From Branchiostoma floridae (Eukaryota; Chordata; Leptocardii; Amphioxiformes; Branchiostomatidae): 64,000 bases of DNA. The DNA lies in assembly GCF_000003815.2 (NCBI RefSeq), contig NC_049990.1, positions 12,059,754-12,123,753 of the forward strand. Direction: 5' to 3'. Shown here one piece after another: positions 37,401-48,371 of this stretch. Every line of letters starts with the position of its first letter. The stretch's first letter is position 1. The position numbers and the translations under genes were made by a program. Under the pieces are notes generated by a model. The model did no database searches and had not been told where the DNA came from. It worked only from the letters and a program-made list of their open reading frames with translations.

Positions 37401-37988
37401 GGTTTCAAATCGTAACATTTTGAAAATACTGCAAATTTCAAACCACTGTCCGCAGACATAATACTCCTAAATGTGCTGTTTTTAAAGACAACGGATAAAA
37501 GTCACCCCACGGATAAAGGTGAATTAGCATTAACCGTTGTAGATTAGAAGTTGAGAGAAAGTACCTATTTATTTCAAGAAGTTGGAATCTTCTTTTTGTA
37601 TCTCAGATTTAGACAAATCAGATTTGAGATCTATGAAAATACAATGTATGCTATTTTGGTCAGAAAGTCCCAAAAACAATGTCACAAATGAAAATTACTT
37701 GATCTTAAACAGTTATCGTGTGTCAATGCTGAAAAATGTACAGACTTGAAGAATGAGAAAAGATTTGGTAACTATTATCAATAATAATTATAACTGTTTC
37801 TGACTTCCTTGTATAGGACGTCTTCCTCTGCACGGTCTGGACCTACGAGTCGTGCGAGCGTGACGTCTCCGAAACAGGTAGACCTGGGGATGGGTCTGGC
37901 AGTGACGGGGAGTGCGAGATCTCCGCACAGCTCACGACCGGTCAGCGCAGGAAGCAGCGCCAGTAGCCGCGGGAGTGCCAGGAGGTAG
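22403..37988 (+). CDS. CCDC39: CCDC39, axonemal 96-nm ruler coiled-coil protein
   Basis: CCDC39 with CCDC40 forms the ruler on motile-cilium doublet microtubules that sets the 96-nm repeat and places inner dynein arms and the nexin-dynein complex. Exons: 22403-22504, 23739-23858, 24279-24425, 24924-25175, 25667-25795, 26259-26450, 26955-27058, 27583-27820, 28017-28106, 28505-28669, 29191-29328, 29777-29893, 30544-30759, 31091-31250, 34303-34550, 34910-34972, 35385-35501, 35804-35889, 37817-37988. All phases agree, giving 951 aa (human about 941). Diagnostic segments: [20 protein letters not shown] (N terminus), [20 protein letters not shown] (exon 4), [16 protein letters not shown] (exon 5), [20 protein letters not shown] (exons 13-14), [13 protein letters not shown] (exon 15). 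Nearly the whole protein is heptad-rich coiled coil with a Ser/Arg-rich tail. Introns 10, 14 and others hold transposons. Confidence 0.97.
22931..22968. repeat. Strong GC-rich hairpin in CCDC39 intron 1
   Basis: CTGGTGCCGGTGTCGAT and ATCGACACCGGTGCCAG are separated by four bases (GCAA). It lies inside a dispersed repeat (about 22,830-23,105) whose right half resembles 56,270-56,350 (GTGTTACGG...CTTCTGATTGG...GGCTATATG) and whose left half resembles 19,865-19,960. Confidence 0.7.
25942..26128. repeat. Short-unit minisatellite in CCDC39 intron 5
   Basis: About eleven degenerate units of 15-19 bp built on TCCCCCATGCAGAAATG and TCCCCCATGAAAAAGTG. Minus-strand frames through it give glycine-rich peptides that are artefacts. 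Confidence 0.85.
28896..29101. mobile_element. Internally deleted inverted-repeat element in CCDC39 intron 10
   Basis: Starts TACAGTAATTCCTG and ends AGTGAATTACAGTA. Its two ends match the two ends of the 2.4-kb element at 31,705-34,146 in reverse order (for example TTTATGTTCACGGTTTTCA, and GTGGCGGC near the other end). It is therefore a short deletion derivative of the same family, inserted in the opposite orientation. Confidence 0.75.
31488..31700 (+). mobile_element. tRNA-derived SINE
   Basis: A box A-like TGGCCGAGTGG and a box B-like GAGTTCGATCC about 47 bp apart give a tRNA-like head. It is followed by a non-tRNA body with GCTTAGCACTCAGCACTAAT. No intact tRNA cloverleaf is seen. It lies in CCDC39 intron 14, immediately before the next element. 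Confidence 0.65.
31705..34146. mobile_element. 2.4-kb inverted-repeat DNA element in CCDC39 intron 14 (host of a nested element)
   Basis: Left end TACTGTAATTCAC and right end GGAATTACAGTA, with sub-terminal TTTATGTTCACGG on both sides inverted. No transposase is visible. A second element (32,703-33,763) is inserted in it. It accounts for most of the 3-kb intron. Family membership is supported by the short relative at 28,896-29,101. Confidence 0.75.
32703..33763. mobile_element. Nested hAT-like non-autonomous element (about 1.06 kb)
   Basis: Ends CACGCGCGGATCCAG and CTGGATCCGCCAG are flanked by TGTACAC at 32,696-32,702 and 33,764-33,770, a 7-bp (possibly 8-bp) target duplication. GGCGGATCCAG ends and 8-bp duplications are typical of hAT elements. 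Sub-terminal parts are very GC-rich (GGCGCGCC, GCGGCCGCGG). No transposase is seen. Confidence 0.7.
36600..36734 (+). CDS. CCDC39: Probable optional exon of CCDC39 (45 codons)
   Basis: Acceptor TGATTCCAG and donor GTAACC enclose 135 nt (phase 2 in, phase 2 out), so inclusion keeps the frame and gives a 996-aa protein. It encodes [20 protein letters not shown] and [15 protein letters not shown]; the QVDLSLGL part resembles QVDLGMGL in the last exon. If the donor is not used, the frame ends at TAA 36736-36738, giving an alternative short tail. Confidence 0.6.
37314..37533. mobile_element. 219-bp inverted-repeat element in the last CCDC39 intron
   Basis: TAACGCTGGGTCACCTTTAT at the left and GGATAAAGGTGAATTAGC at the right are inverted copies, with GGTAACCTATATTCGTTGT and ACAACGGATAAAAGTCACC just inside. 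The same ends occur at 42,718-43,901. Confidence 0.8.
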
Positions 37989-38549
37989 ACATGCACCGTG
38001 AACTGTCGTCATGGTTTATTATTAAAATTGTCAACAACAAAAAAACTTTAAATGGCAATTTGAGGTTTTCTAACTACACCACTACACATCTTGCATTGAA
38101 ATTGTTTACTAAATTTCACATATAAAAGAAAATAGAATTTTGAAAAGGAACAAACAAGACCTTTGTAATTGTTCTGAAGAGTTTTGTCCACTCCTTTCAA
38201 TGCAAGCCCTATGTGTATGTTAATGTGTGATGAATATTCTTATTTCACATTATAAAATTCATGCTTCACACTTGTAAGAAATGCCAGATGAAACTTCAAA
38301 GAGTGGCCTTAAATTGTACATTAGTTGATGTAACTCTGTTGAAAAATGTGGCCTTGTAATATCACACATTGCCTTTAAATACACAAAGTCGCACCTCTGA
38401 CTATAAAGGAGTAGACAACATTGAAAGACATTGACAACTTGTTTAGAACTTACAACAACTGTATATATCTTTTGGACTGATATCTGAAGCTATTAAAGGT
38501 TACAAAATGTGTGTTTTGGCTTATCAATAGAAATATGACTTTGTTTGAC

Positions 38550-40015
38550 AGGTCTTCTTCTTTCGGTTAGGCTGCCAACCTCATCTTTTTGAGGATTCTG
38601 CAGCCGTGGCAACATGGAGAGGTTCACTGCGCAGACTGAGGGGGGATTATATTTTGGATTTAAACATAGACAAGGATGGGGATAGCGCCGCCTCCGCTGG
38701 GAGGCCGTTCCAGTCTCTAATTGTACGTGGGAAGAAGGCATTTTGCCTGTATTGGGTTCTACTAGTCGGTACCTTGTATGCTGCGGGATGGGTCGATCTC
38801 GAACTTCTAGCTTGTGGAGCGGGACTCGTTTTGCAGTTAATAGCCAGTTCCCCTGAGTGGTATTTATAAAAAGTGACCAATCTGGCCCTCCGTCGTCTCT
38901 CCTGGAGTGTTGGCCACTCAAGGTCGTGGAGCATTTCGCTGACACTGGAGGACCGTCGATACCTGTTTGACACCCACCGGGCAGCCCTACGCTGGACCGC
39001 TTCGAGCTTCGCTATATCCTTTGCTGTATAGGGGTCCCAAACGGGACTAGCAAATTCTAGTAATGGTCGGACTAATGTAACATAAGCAAGGTTTTTTATC
39101 TTTTTGGATCCTACCTTTATGTTTCTTCTCAGAAACCCTAGGGTTCTGCTGGCCTTGTTGGTGATGTTTGCGATGTGCGTACACCAAGTGAGATTGTAGG
39201 TAATTGTCACTCCTAGATACTTGGCTTCCTTGGTTGAGACAAGAGTGTGACCATGAAGTTTGTAGTTCATTGTTTGGGGGACCCTCTTCCTTGTGATATG
39301 GAGTGCTTGGCACTTGTCTGGATGGAAACTCATCATCCAGGTTTGCTCCCACTCAGCAAGACGATCCAAGTCTTCTTGAAGTACTTCCTGATCCCTAGTC
39401 GAGCTGATAGTTTTGTGTGCCAAGGTGTCGTCTGCAAACAGACGAGCAATAGACGACAAACTGGTAGGGAGGTCGTTTATATATAACAGAAACAGGGTGG
39501 GGCCTAGAACAGATCCCTGCGGCACTCCTGAATCTACTGGTACAAAACTTGAAATTGAGCCTTCCACTACTACCGCTTGCCGGCGATCAGTGAGGAAGCT
39601 CTGGATCCAGGTCTGCAGCGACCCTGTGATGCCGTAGTAGTTTAACTTATGGATGAGTAGGGAGTGGCAAACTTTGTCAAATGCCTTGCTAAAATCCATT
39701 ATTAGGGCATCTGTTTGTCTCCCCTGTTCAAGGTCAACAGACAAGTCATCCACAAGTCCGAGTAACTGGCTTTCACAGGAATGGCGGCGTCTGAACCCAT
39801 GCTGCTCTTTACATATGATTTCATTTTCTTCTACATAAGACATAATCGTACTAGTAACAATATGCTCCATTATCTTACATGGAATACTGGTAAGGGAAAT
39901 TGGCCTGTAATTCTCAGGACGATAACGTTCCCCCTTCTTATAGACTGGGGTAACATTTGCTGTTCTCCAATCTCGTGGTACGACACCCGTATTGTAGATT
40001 TTCCTGCTGAATGTA
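38550..40015 (-). mobile_element. 5'-truncated CR1/Jockey-type non-LTR retrotransposon
   Basis: Open for over 440 codons on the minus strand (407 aa from the first Met at 39870 to the stop at 38647). Before that Met the frame reads VVPRDWRTANVTPVYKKGER and YRPENYRPISL, RT block 1. Within the 407 aa: DFSKAFD at 59-65, GVPQGSVLGP at 115-124, and the catalytic FADD at 145-148, followed by the thumb and the conserved C-terminal VWDPYT and LEWPTLQERRRRARL. The 5' part (endonuclease, ORF1) is missing; the break at about 40,015 meets a short TATATACATG repeat. No stop within the remaining RT suggests a fairly young insertion. Confidence 0.9.
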
Positions 40016-40150
40016 TATATACATGTACATGTTTGTTGATGTTGATATCACGCAAACTTATTTTCTAATGCACATATGGTAAAGGATGTTTTTGAATAAA
40101 TTGAGTGTTGATAGATTGTAAGAAACATAATGTTGCCTCATTTCTTTGAC

Positions 40151-40156
40151 TTTATT
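40151..40156 (-). terminator. Polyadenylation signal of the glycosyltransferase gene
   Basis: AATAAA on the minus strand about 480 nt after the stop codon at 40636, and the first such hexamer noticed downstream. Confidence 0.45.
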
Positions 40157-40635
40157 TAAAAAATTTGCTAGGAGTTAAAAACTACATACAATAGTATTTA
40201 CACAGTGTATTTACATGTCACAAAAATCACTACTGACTGTAGCTAGGAACATGCACAGGGCTTAATATTCTGAGTATATGATTGTGCACTTCAAGGGTTG
40301 GAGCCGGGCACCAAATTTTGATGGCGCACAAGTACACTTTTACAATGCAGTTATGTAGTTTATGTATTATAAAACACTAGCATACAACATGTTCTGGACA
40401 TTTAACTGTCATGAAAAATGATGAAACTTTGAAAGCTTTGTTGTTAAAAATTTTGGAGTTGGGAGTAAGATTTCACATGAATCTGTAGAGAAAAGAGCGC
40501 TTCTTTAATTATGTTTTGCTGACATTTTTTCTCTCAATCTGAGTTTATCTTTTCCCACAATTCATTTCAAGCACCTCACCTCACCGCACCTAGTCCCATC
40601 CTTATTTCGACCCCTGTATGCATATTTTAACAACC

Positions 40636-43600
40636 TTACAAACCAGTCAATTCCTTCATGTGGCTATTGCTGACAAACTTCGATCTTAAAAACTCATTCC
40701 GACATTTGCTCCATTTGATATTCTTGTAGAAACACGTCAGGTCACCCATGTATAGTCCTTTTTCGAAGAACCAAAATTCCCCCAGCACTCGAAACCAGGC
40801 GTTGAAACGAACCCACGAATCTTTCCAATCAGGAAGGACCATGTTACGCGTCTCCCTGGCAACGGCTTGGCGAAAAAGTTCCTCTGGATCGAAACGAGGT
40901 TGCGCGTTGAGTCGTCTGAAGTCTGCTGCGTTTCCACTGACGTAGTGACTCTGAAGGTTTGGGTTGAAGTAGTACGTCACTGAAGCAACGTTGGACTCGT
41001 CATGGACAAGGTGGTCACACTTAGACATCAGCAATATGTCACTGAACACCTGGTCACCCAACAACTGCCCAGTGTCCTTCCGTTGCCAATGATCCTCCAA
41101 TGTTTCTCCCCTGAAAGCACCGATGTGCAACACTCTGTCCTTTCCAAACTTGGATTTGAATTCCTTGATGACTTCGTCGAGATCGGAGGCCAGGAATATC
41201 CGGATCTCCCTGCCGGGGTGTTTGGCGGCGATGTCGTTTGTGAGACGTTCCACGACTTGAAGGAATTCTTGGAGTTTGGGAGGCGTCTGGTGGTAGAGTT
41301 TCATCTCCCTAGCGTGACCTTCTTTCAGTCTCACGTGGACACCTGTAAAGATAATCACAACATGTTGATTTGCGAGCAATAAAGAGAGAGAGTGTGTGTG
41401 TGTGTGTGTGTGTTAAATGCAATGTGTACATAATATATGTGTGTAATTATATACGAATAGGTGTGTCTGAAGATATAAACAGTTGGCTTGCGTGAGTGTG
41501 TGTGTGTGTGTGAGCGAGTGTATAACATTACATCCTTTCCACACATATTTTTATGTGTCAATATGTTTGTGTCTGTGTGCTTATGTACTATATATATTAC
41601 ATAGACTCACAAATTCTTTGACCCATCGTTACTTAGCGTTGGCCTCTCTAAATCTCTTCTGTATCTTACCTCTTTCTTAAATCTTTATATCGACTTTGTA
41701 TGTCAAATGAATACAAACTGTGATAAGCAAAATAATCTTTGTAGAAATGCGTATTTAAAAGGTACAATATTTGTTGTTAGTACCTACCTATATTAATGCT
41801 GTCCGCCATGTGGTAGGATTGGTAGAAAGAATCCACCATGTTCGTCATTCGAGCGGATGGCTTGAGATAACCGGATATGACGTAATTGACAAGAGCCCGG
41901 GTCTCTGCTGTGATTGGTTGGAAGTATTCTGTAACTTTGTTTTTCATGTCGACAAACCGGAAATCCACCAGTTCGCCCCTTGCTTCTGGTTGTGTCAGGT
42001 AAACCTAAATTGGAGTCAACAACAACGAAATGAAGAAGAATTCCTATTTCTCATAATTCATAATAATAAAAAGATTGTTGCATTTCCCAGGTGTATCATA
42101 TTACAGAGTCTATCATCGAAAAATTTTTGAGGTTGTACGTTGATTTTGGTCATTACTTCCTAACTTTTTTAACATTGCCAAATTACAACGTAACGGAGGC
42201 AGGCTGTCAGCACTCGATTTCAAGTGCGGAAGAATTGTCGTCACTCGGTTTCCGAGGTGCATTTCTTGGCTAATAACTACGGGAAGCAGCTGCAGACATA
42301 AACAACCTACAGACCAAACTTCAACCATATGTGAACACCTATTTGCCACTTGAAAATCAAGACCACAACACGTCAAAGACATGACAAAATTGCTGTTTCA
42401 GTACCAAGATCAACAACCAGGAGGCGCAAAATCGTCCTTCCATTGGGATCACTCCACCTACACAATGCAGCGGTTTTTAAAAGATATACATGTATTGTCA
42501 TACATCATCCGGAGTAAGATCTAAACCTGCCCTCCATTTTTATGGAGGTAATAGCTGGAAGAAATCTACCTACCGAAGGAGTGGTGTAGGGAATCCTATG
42601 GGGTCCCATACACACCCGAGTCTTCGCCTCTTGTACGATATCTTCGTTTCTACCTGTACATGTCAGGGAAACATGAAAATCACAAGCGTTAATAGTGCTC
42701 ATCTAGCAATGATTTACTTAACGCTAGCGCTAGTTCACCTTTATTTGTTGGGTAACCTATATTCGTTGTTAAAAGGTAATTAGGGATACAGTATCAAGTC
42801 AAGGTATGTCTCAAATTGCAAGATATTCAATATACGGTTTGAAACCACCGTTGTCTACTTGCTATCCCCAAATACCTTGTTTTTTTTCTATAGACAACGG
42901 ATACAGGTTACCCCCGCGGATAAAGCTTTAACCCTATTCAGACCGGGCTTTTTTGGTCATCCCTGGACCGGGGGGGGGGGGCTTTTGAGGCCCTCCACTT
43001 TGAAGTCCTATAACTCTAAAACGACGTGCCGTAGGGCCACCAAATTTTAAGGACATGATATCGACATAATATCTGACAAGTATTTGACGTTTGACGTTAC
43101 GTTGACGTAAGATGACGTAATTATGACGTCATCAATTTGATTATATTGGCCAGACCCATGAAAAAAGGGTATTCTCAGAAAACTTCAATTTTTTCTACAA
43201 AAATGTAAAAACAAGTGCAGATAACAGAATAATAATGTTTATTACGACTTGCATTGCCAATAGCAACATCAATGACGTCAAAATGACGTCATAAAATGAC
43301 GTCATGCACATCTAAGATACCAGTTGGGCTCCGCCATATTATATCCACCACCTTGAATTTATGAAAATACTTTTTTTGCAACAAATAATCACAAAGGGCA
43401 ATGGGAATAGACTCAATTCATTTATTTTGATGGTTTTTGATGAAAAAATACCAGGTAGTTACAAATTTTAAGGGATAATTAGCTTGTTATTCTTGATCTG
43501 GCCATACGGTCCGCCATCTTGGATTTGAGGCTGATGACGTCATTGAATTAGCATAATTTATGCATATATAATTATGAAAGATATGCTAATTAATATAAGA

Positions 43601-46600
43601 TTTTATTTATGTAACAAAATAGCAGTAATATAGCAAAAAAATGTGAAAAATACATTGTTAGAACCAAAAATAGTGATTTTTGGCAAAACAGCCTGTCAAC
43701 AAACGGTTGCCATGGCAACACGAAAATATGGAAAATTTGTCAAACTTCAGGAAATTGTTGCCAACAATATTTTAGGAAAACTCACCAAATTTGGTGTCTC
43801 TAGCGTAAGCCGTTCTGGCGTTATAGGACATCGAAGTTGGCGCGGGCCTCAAAAGCCCCCCCCCCCCCCGGTCTGAATAGGGTTAAGGTAAACTAGCGTT
43901 ATACGCAAATAACCGACTTGTCTCTTAAAACTTACCTCAAGAAAAATGTTGTGAGAAAAATTCTTTCATGTCCGTTTTTTTCCGGACAGGTTAAACCAGT
44001 TTATAGCGGTACACCGTACAGGTACCCACCCATATTCTTAACTCGTTGACAACATGTTTTTTTTTTCTTAACAGAAACAGGAGAAAATTAAACTTTGTGT
44101 TTAAGAAATCATTTTCTATCAATAAAAAAAAGGAAAGACATTTTGGTAATGTATGCCAGCAACACCGGACAACACTAGCTCTATTGTACGATCCTAAATA
44201 AAGAAATGCAATAGATTTGGTACAGTTAAATAAACAAAGTATTTAATAATATACCTTCAAAGTACCACGTCCAGTAGTTCTGACCGTTTCCAGGCGGCCC
44301 ACAGTAGTCGCAATCAGCCCAAATGACAGTCGGAACGAACCCACGTGCCTTTGTAAGAGAAAGAAATCATTTGACTTTTTCGGATTTGTGCCATTGGTTT
44401 CCTTTTATGTCACACTGATGTGCGATGCCTTTGCGTATGAAGCCCAGATAATCAGGTTACTGGAAGCCGTTAAGCGTTGCCAATTAATCAAAAACCAAAG
44501 TACTATAATCCCTTTCACAGAGGTATGCATGTGCGGCGACAGGAATTCTAGGTAATATGTCAAAGGGCCAGGTCCCGAAATTGAAAACAAAACCGTCTGG
44601 ACATTGTTATGCAAATCAAAACAATGGTCGACACAAGGAATGTTTACAAAATTTGGGACCTTACCCTTTGACACATTACATGTAGAATTCCTGTCGCCGC
44701 ACATGCGTTCTTACCTGTGAAAGCGGTTATTGCTAAAAGGTGCATGTAAAAGAAAATTTGCAGCGATAAAAAGGTGTAATGATGTTCGCTAATTGGAAAG
44801 ATATTATAGAATATGTAAGTTGAAGGTTTTGCGCAACTTTGTGACATTTTCAACGGTGAATTGTGAGTTTAATTTTTTCAACTAGAAATGGGCGATTGGC
44901 CTCCCTTTTTGAAAGTCGGGCACAATTTGGTACATTCCAGTTGGAATTTATATTAAAATCACTTTGTAAAACAATACTAGTACAATACTCTGAGATTTAA
45001 CGAAATAACACCAAGACATTGGCAAGATGGTCCGTTGTATTGGTACACTTGGTATAACAAGTTACTACTAGTACTCTCTGTGTCTAAGAAGAAATATGAG
45101 ACACTTACAAGACATGTTGTGATGTCGTCTATCGTCTGCAAAACCATGGAGGCAAAGCCGAGCCCATCACAACTGCCTCCTACAGAATTCTCGACCACAC
45201 AGGCGATGCTCTCGTTCTTCCCTCTGGGGTTGTGGTGAATGACAACTGGTTTGGGGGTCTGCATAACCATGTTTGTGTACCGAATTGCTGAAATGAAGAC
45301 ATGTAGAGAATTTTTACAATACATATCATGCCGCTTTGTCGTGACGAGCTACGTAGCTAGCTATTAGGCCACATCGCCTTAATGTTATGGATGACATCCT
45401 CTGGACAACCCAAAACTAATGCGCACGGACGAAAAAAAAATAAAAATCCAGCAAAACTAAAAAGTGCTGCTAAACCACGGGACTAAACATCCAGACCATT
45501 CTTTCCCAGGCTTCGTTTGTCTTATGTTCAACTTCAGTAAGACTGTGAGACACAATCATTTTTACCGCCATTTCAATCAAGCTTTTACCGCCATTCTTGA
45601 TTTAAAGACAGAACAAGCAAGGGTGCTGTGTCCCCATTGAAGCCCTGATCATGTGCCTCCACCCCCCACCCCCACACTGGAGAGTAGGTCCTCCGGTAAG
45701 AATAAAACTGACCAGGGATGATATGGGGCGACATAAGGCCACATTTTTTTTAAAACAGGCGAAGATCAATATTAATGTGCGCGCGGATGTCATTCATGGA
45801 AAATTAAGTCAGCGTGGCCTAAACTAATCTTCACAGTGCTGATGTGAGCAACCTGCTTTTTGTGCCGGTTGTCCTGATTGGCTGGTGCCGAGTTGTCCTG
45901 ATTGGCTTGGGCTGAGTTGTCTGTTATAAAATCTGACGTGTTGTCGCAGACTCAACTCAGTTTATCGTCCACTGTTTGCTATGTGCTACCCATGCGTGAA
46001 CCACTTGTTTTAACGTATCCGAGCTCATTCATCTGACAGTTTGTAGGTTTGCGAACAGGAAGAATGTAGATGAAGTAGTAATTCAGACTTGACAGAAGCC
46101 TAGCTACGAATACTTCATCTTGAATCAATCAAAAATATTGGAATACTATCGTGCCATCCAATTGCCATGCATCTATAGTTGGGATTTTTATGCAAATTGC
46201 GATTTTTATGCAAACGATCAGGTGTAACGTTACGACAGTATGTGGAAACCTGTTTTATCAGCCTATTAGCGAGGAAAGCATTTATTAGGCTCCGCCCCCA
46301 TTCCTTGTGTTTTGCTCGGTGATAAGCATATGTGTTGCACATAGCAGAAACGTCACATTCTCAATACATATGTTACGACGAATTTCACAGAACTTTGCAC
46401 ATAGAATATCATTTCGTAAAATTTATACACAGGTAGTCTACATATTATAACTCTGCGCAAACTGTACTCCACAGACTACAATCCGGTAGTAACTGGCTAA
46501 ATTTTTGTATACATACTGTTGACCAGGGAAAAAGTTGTTTACCTCTGAAGCCGTAAGAAATGTAGCCTGCTGTGAAGTAAATGCATCCCGCAGCAAGCAG

Positions 46601-46690
46601 GAGTACAACGAGGAGTGATATCGGCCTGCGGTGTTTCAGCAACATTTTCGAGGGAAAACTATGCCGAATCTCGGTACACTGATCCGCCAT
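40636..46690 (-). CDS. Type II membrane glycosyltransferase, FUT8/NodZ-like (441 aa)
   Basis: Exons in transcript order: 46543-46690, 45109-45287, 44255-44348, 41788-41985, 40636-41342; phases agree and total 1326 nt. Exon 1 gives a short cytosolic N terminus (SFPSKMLLKHRRP) and one hydrophobic anchor (ISLLVVLLLAAGCIYFTAGY), typical of a Golgi enzyme. Joining exons 4 and 5 yields INIGVHVRLKEGHAREMKLY, like the GVHVRR motif of alpha-1,6-fucosyltransferases (GDP-fucose site). Further on come IRIFLASDLDEVIKEFKSKF and FSDILLMSKCDHLV, matching the pattern and spacing of FUT8/NodZ motifs. It lacks the long FUT8 coiled coil and SH3 domain. Likely a GDP-sugar transferase, probably a fucosyltransferase; acceptor and linkage unknown. 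The exon 4 acceptor (CACAACCAG at 41986 on) is weak and was chosen by frame. Confidence 0.72.
41386..41520. repeat. (TG)n tracts in glycosyltransferase intron 4
   Basis: GTGTGTGTGTGTGTGTGTGT near 41,392 and a second (GT)n tract near 41,495 flank a short A/T-rich stretch. Minus-strand frames with HTHTHT are artefacts. Confidence 0.9.
42718..43901. mobile_element. Inverted-repeat element interrupted by a piggyBac-like element
   Basis: The left end CTAGTTCACCTTTAT with GGTAACCTATATTCGTTGT, and on the right ACAACGGATACAGGTTACC, GCGGATAAAG and then, after the inserted element, GGTAAACTAGCGTTA. These are the same ends as at 37,314-37,533. The interrupting element splits the right arm at a TTAA. 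Confidence 0.75.
42928..43886. mobile_element. piggyBac-like non-autonomous element, copy B (951 bp plus TTAA sites)
   Basis: Ends CCCTATTCAGACCGG (42932) and CCGGTCTGAATAGGG (43882) with TTAA at 42928-42931 and 43883-43886. In reverse it aligns along its length with copy A (7885-8797). It carries GTTGCCATGGCAAC at 43706-43719, five TGACGTCA sites and GTCCGCCATCTTGG. It lies in intron 3 (41986-44254) of the glycosyltransferase gene. Confidence 0.87.
44527..44706. mobile_element. 180-bp inverted-repeat (MITE-like) element
   Basis: GCATGTGCGGCGACAGGAAT at the left and ATTCCTGTCGCCGCACATGC at the right are exact inverted copies. Further inward TGTCAAAGGG...GGTCCC pairs with GGGACC...CCCTTTGACA. 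It is in glycosyltransferase intron 2; no coding capacity. Confidence 0.88.
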
Positions 46691-48342
46691 CCTGTAACGT
46701 TACAGCGGAGCGATCTACTCGAATAAAACCGGTCAGACTACTGGGTACAATTTATAGACACCGGGCCAGTTTGGGAGAAACCAATCGTTGAGGGTGGTAT
46801 TATAATGAAGAATTGACCAAAAAATATACATAGAAATGGTTAATGGGGAAATTGCACAACGATCGAGTGGCACAATGAATGAATGAATGTCTACTTAAAC
46901 CAAGGAGGTTGAATAAAGGAAACCGACAGACTATTCTTGGGCAACTTTGACAAGAAACGACATGTTCTTGAAATCTAAAGATGTCGTTCCGACTGAATGG
47001 TGATTTAGAGATATAGAACAGACTGCATCATTAAATCATTCCGCGCTATTTCCCCCACTAATTAGTATGGTTGATAAAGTTGTAACATCTACTTAAGTTC
47101 ACCGGCTGCGGTATTTTCAAATCATAGTTAGTTCAACATTTGTTTTGTTTGTAACGCTACAGCACAATTCTTATTAAATAATCTCCCTATACTAGTCACA
47201 TTTTTTGAAAAAAAAATGAAAATGTAGTCCTATTGTCTTTTCGACCCTGTCGTATTGGAAGGCGGGGCCCATCCCTCTCCTTCCACTGCCTTTTACCTCT
47301 CCAACCGAAGTCAGACACAGACATTTGCGGCAAATATCAACTCGGTGTTTGTTTATTCTATCAGCGTGAAGAGACCTGAAAAATACATGTGTATAGAGGA
47401 GTATTCCGTGCTATAAAAAGAAAGGTTCTTTGAGTAATTTTTCACTTCTAAGATATCCAACCGTACGTTTTTCACGTTGACGGAGAGGTTTATTGAATGT
47501 CCTCTTCCGGTTGCCGAGACGTCCGATACATCACTTGCCACGGTCCAAGGACGCCACTGTTACTCAGCGGAATAAAGTAGAACTGCAACTAAATTTGTCA
47601 GGCAGTCAGCTGTAAAGGTGACGTGCATCATAATATCAATACGCTGGCTAGAAAACTTGTTAATCAATCTTATCGCTTATTCATAATATCTAAAAACCGA
47701 CTTGTTATACCGCCATACAGAAAGTTCAAGCCTTCATGGCGTCACGATAAAGTTAGAAATGGCTGTTTTAACCTCTTTGAACAACGTGAATAAGTTCTAG
47801 AAGTTTCTCGGGAACGGTCGCACTAATTTTCACTGAGGATAAAAACTGTGTTCTGCGGTCTCAAGGTGACGAAGACGCTGATTGGTTATGTCAATGTACA
47901 TACTGATCCCATCGATGTTACCGCACATCAAAGAATGTTATGTGCTGATTGGTTACGGAAAATTAATTGGCCAATCAACGTGCAACTATTATTACAATGC
48001 AGTCAATTTGCTGCATTTATGTCATTGACTGCTAGGGGTCGCTCTTAGATAATCAATGAAGAATCGTATTTGTACTACTGCATTACTCCTGTGTCGTTCT
48101 TTTTTAATCCGCTAAGTGGCGCAATTGACACATAGGCACCCGGATTGTTTCCAACGAGTTGTTTTCGTCGAGCCAAGCCTTGGTCGAGCGGAAAAAAGTT
48201 GAGGCATCGGAAATACTACATTAATGTACTTTTGATGGAAAGAAGCAACTCACACGGCTTCTTATTTTCCTGAATATGGGTAATGTTTATAGTGAACAGT
48301 TTAAACTTTGTTTCAACACAAAGAAAGAAACTCACCATAAAT

Positions 48343-48371
48343 TTTCGGCCGAATACTCCGACCTTCATCAG
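48343..48371 (-). ncRNA. Hammerhead-ribozyme-like core (candidate)
   Basis: On the minus strand: CTGATGA (48371-48365), then a stem GGTC/GGCC with loop GGAGTATTC, then GAAA (48346-48343). This is the conserved hammerhead core order. The third stem is not convincing, so activity is doubtful. The sequence resembles the 3' end of Penelope-like elements, which are known to carry hammerheads. Confidence 0.35.

Larger units (their letters stand above)
37989..40635. other. Region between CCDC39 and the glycosyltransferase (convergent 3' ends)
   Basis: Holds the CCDC39 3' UTR with ATTAAA signals at 38021-38026 and 38492-38497, a reverse transcriptase element at 38,550-40,015, and the 3' UTR of the minus-strand glycosyltransferase with an AATAAA on the minus strand at 40151-40156. 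Confidence 0.6.

Noticed and set aside
37070-37459. 129-aa minus-strand frame
   Set aside because: It overlaps a MITE-like element in the last CCDC39 intron and matches no family I know.
47353-47541. 62-aa minus-strand frame between two genes
   Set aside because: No domain, no clear splice sites or neighbours; kept only as a note.
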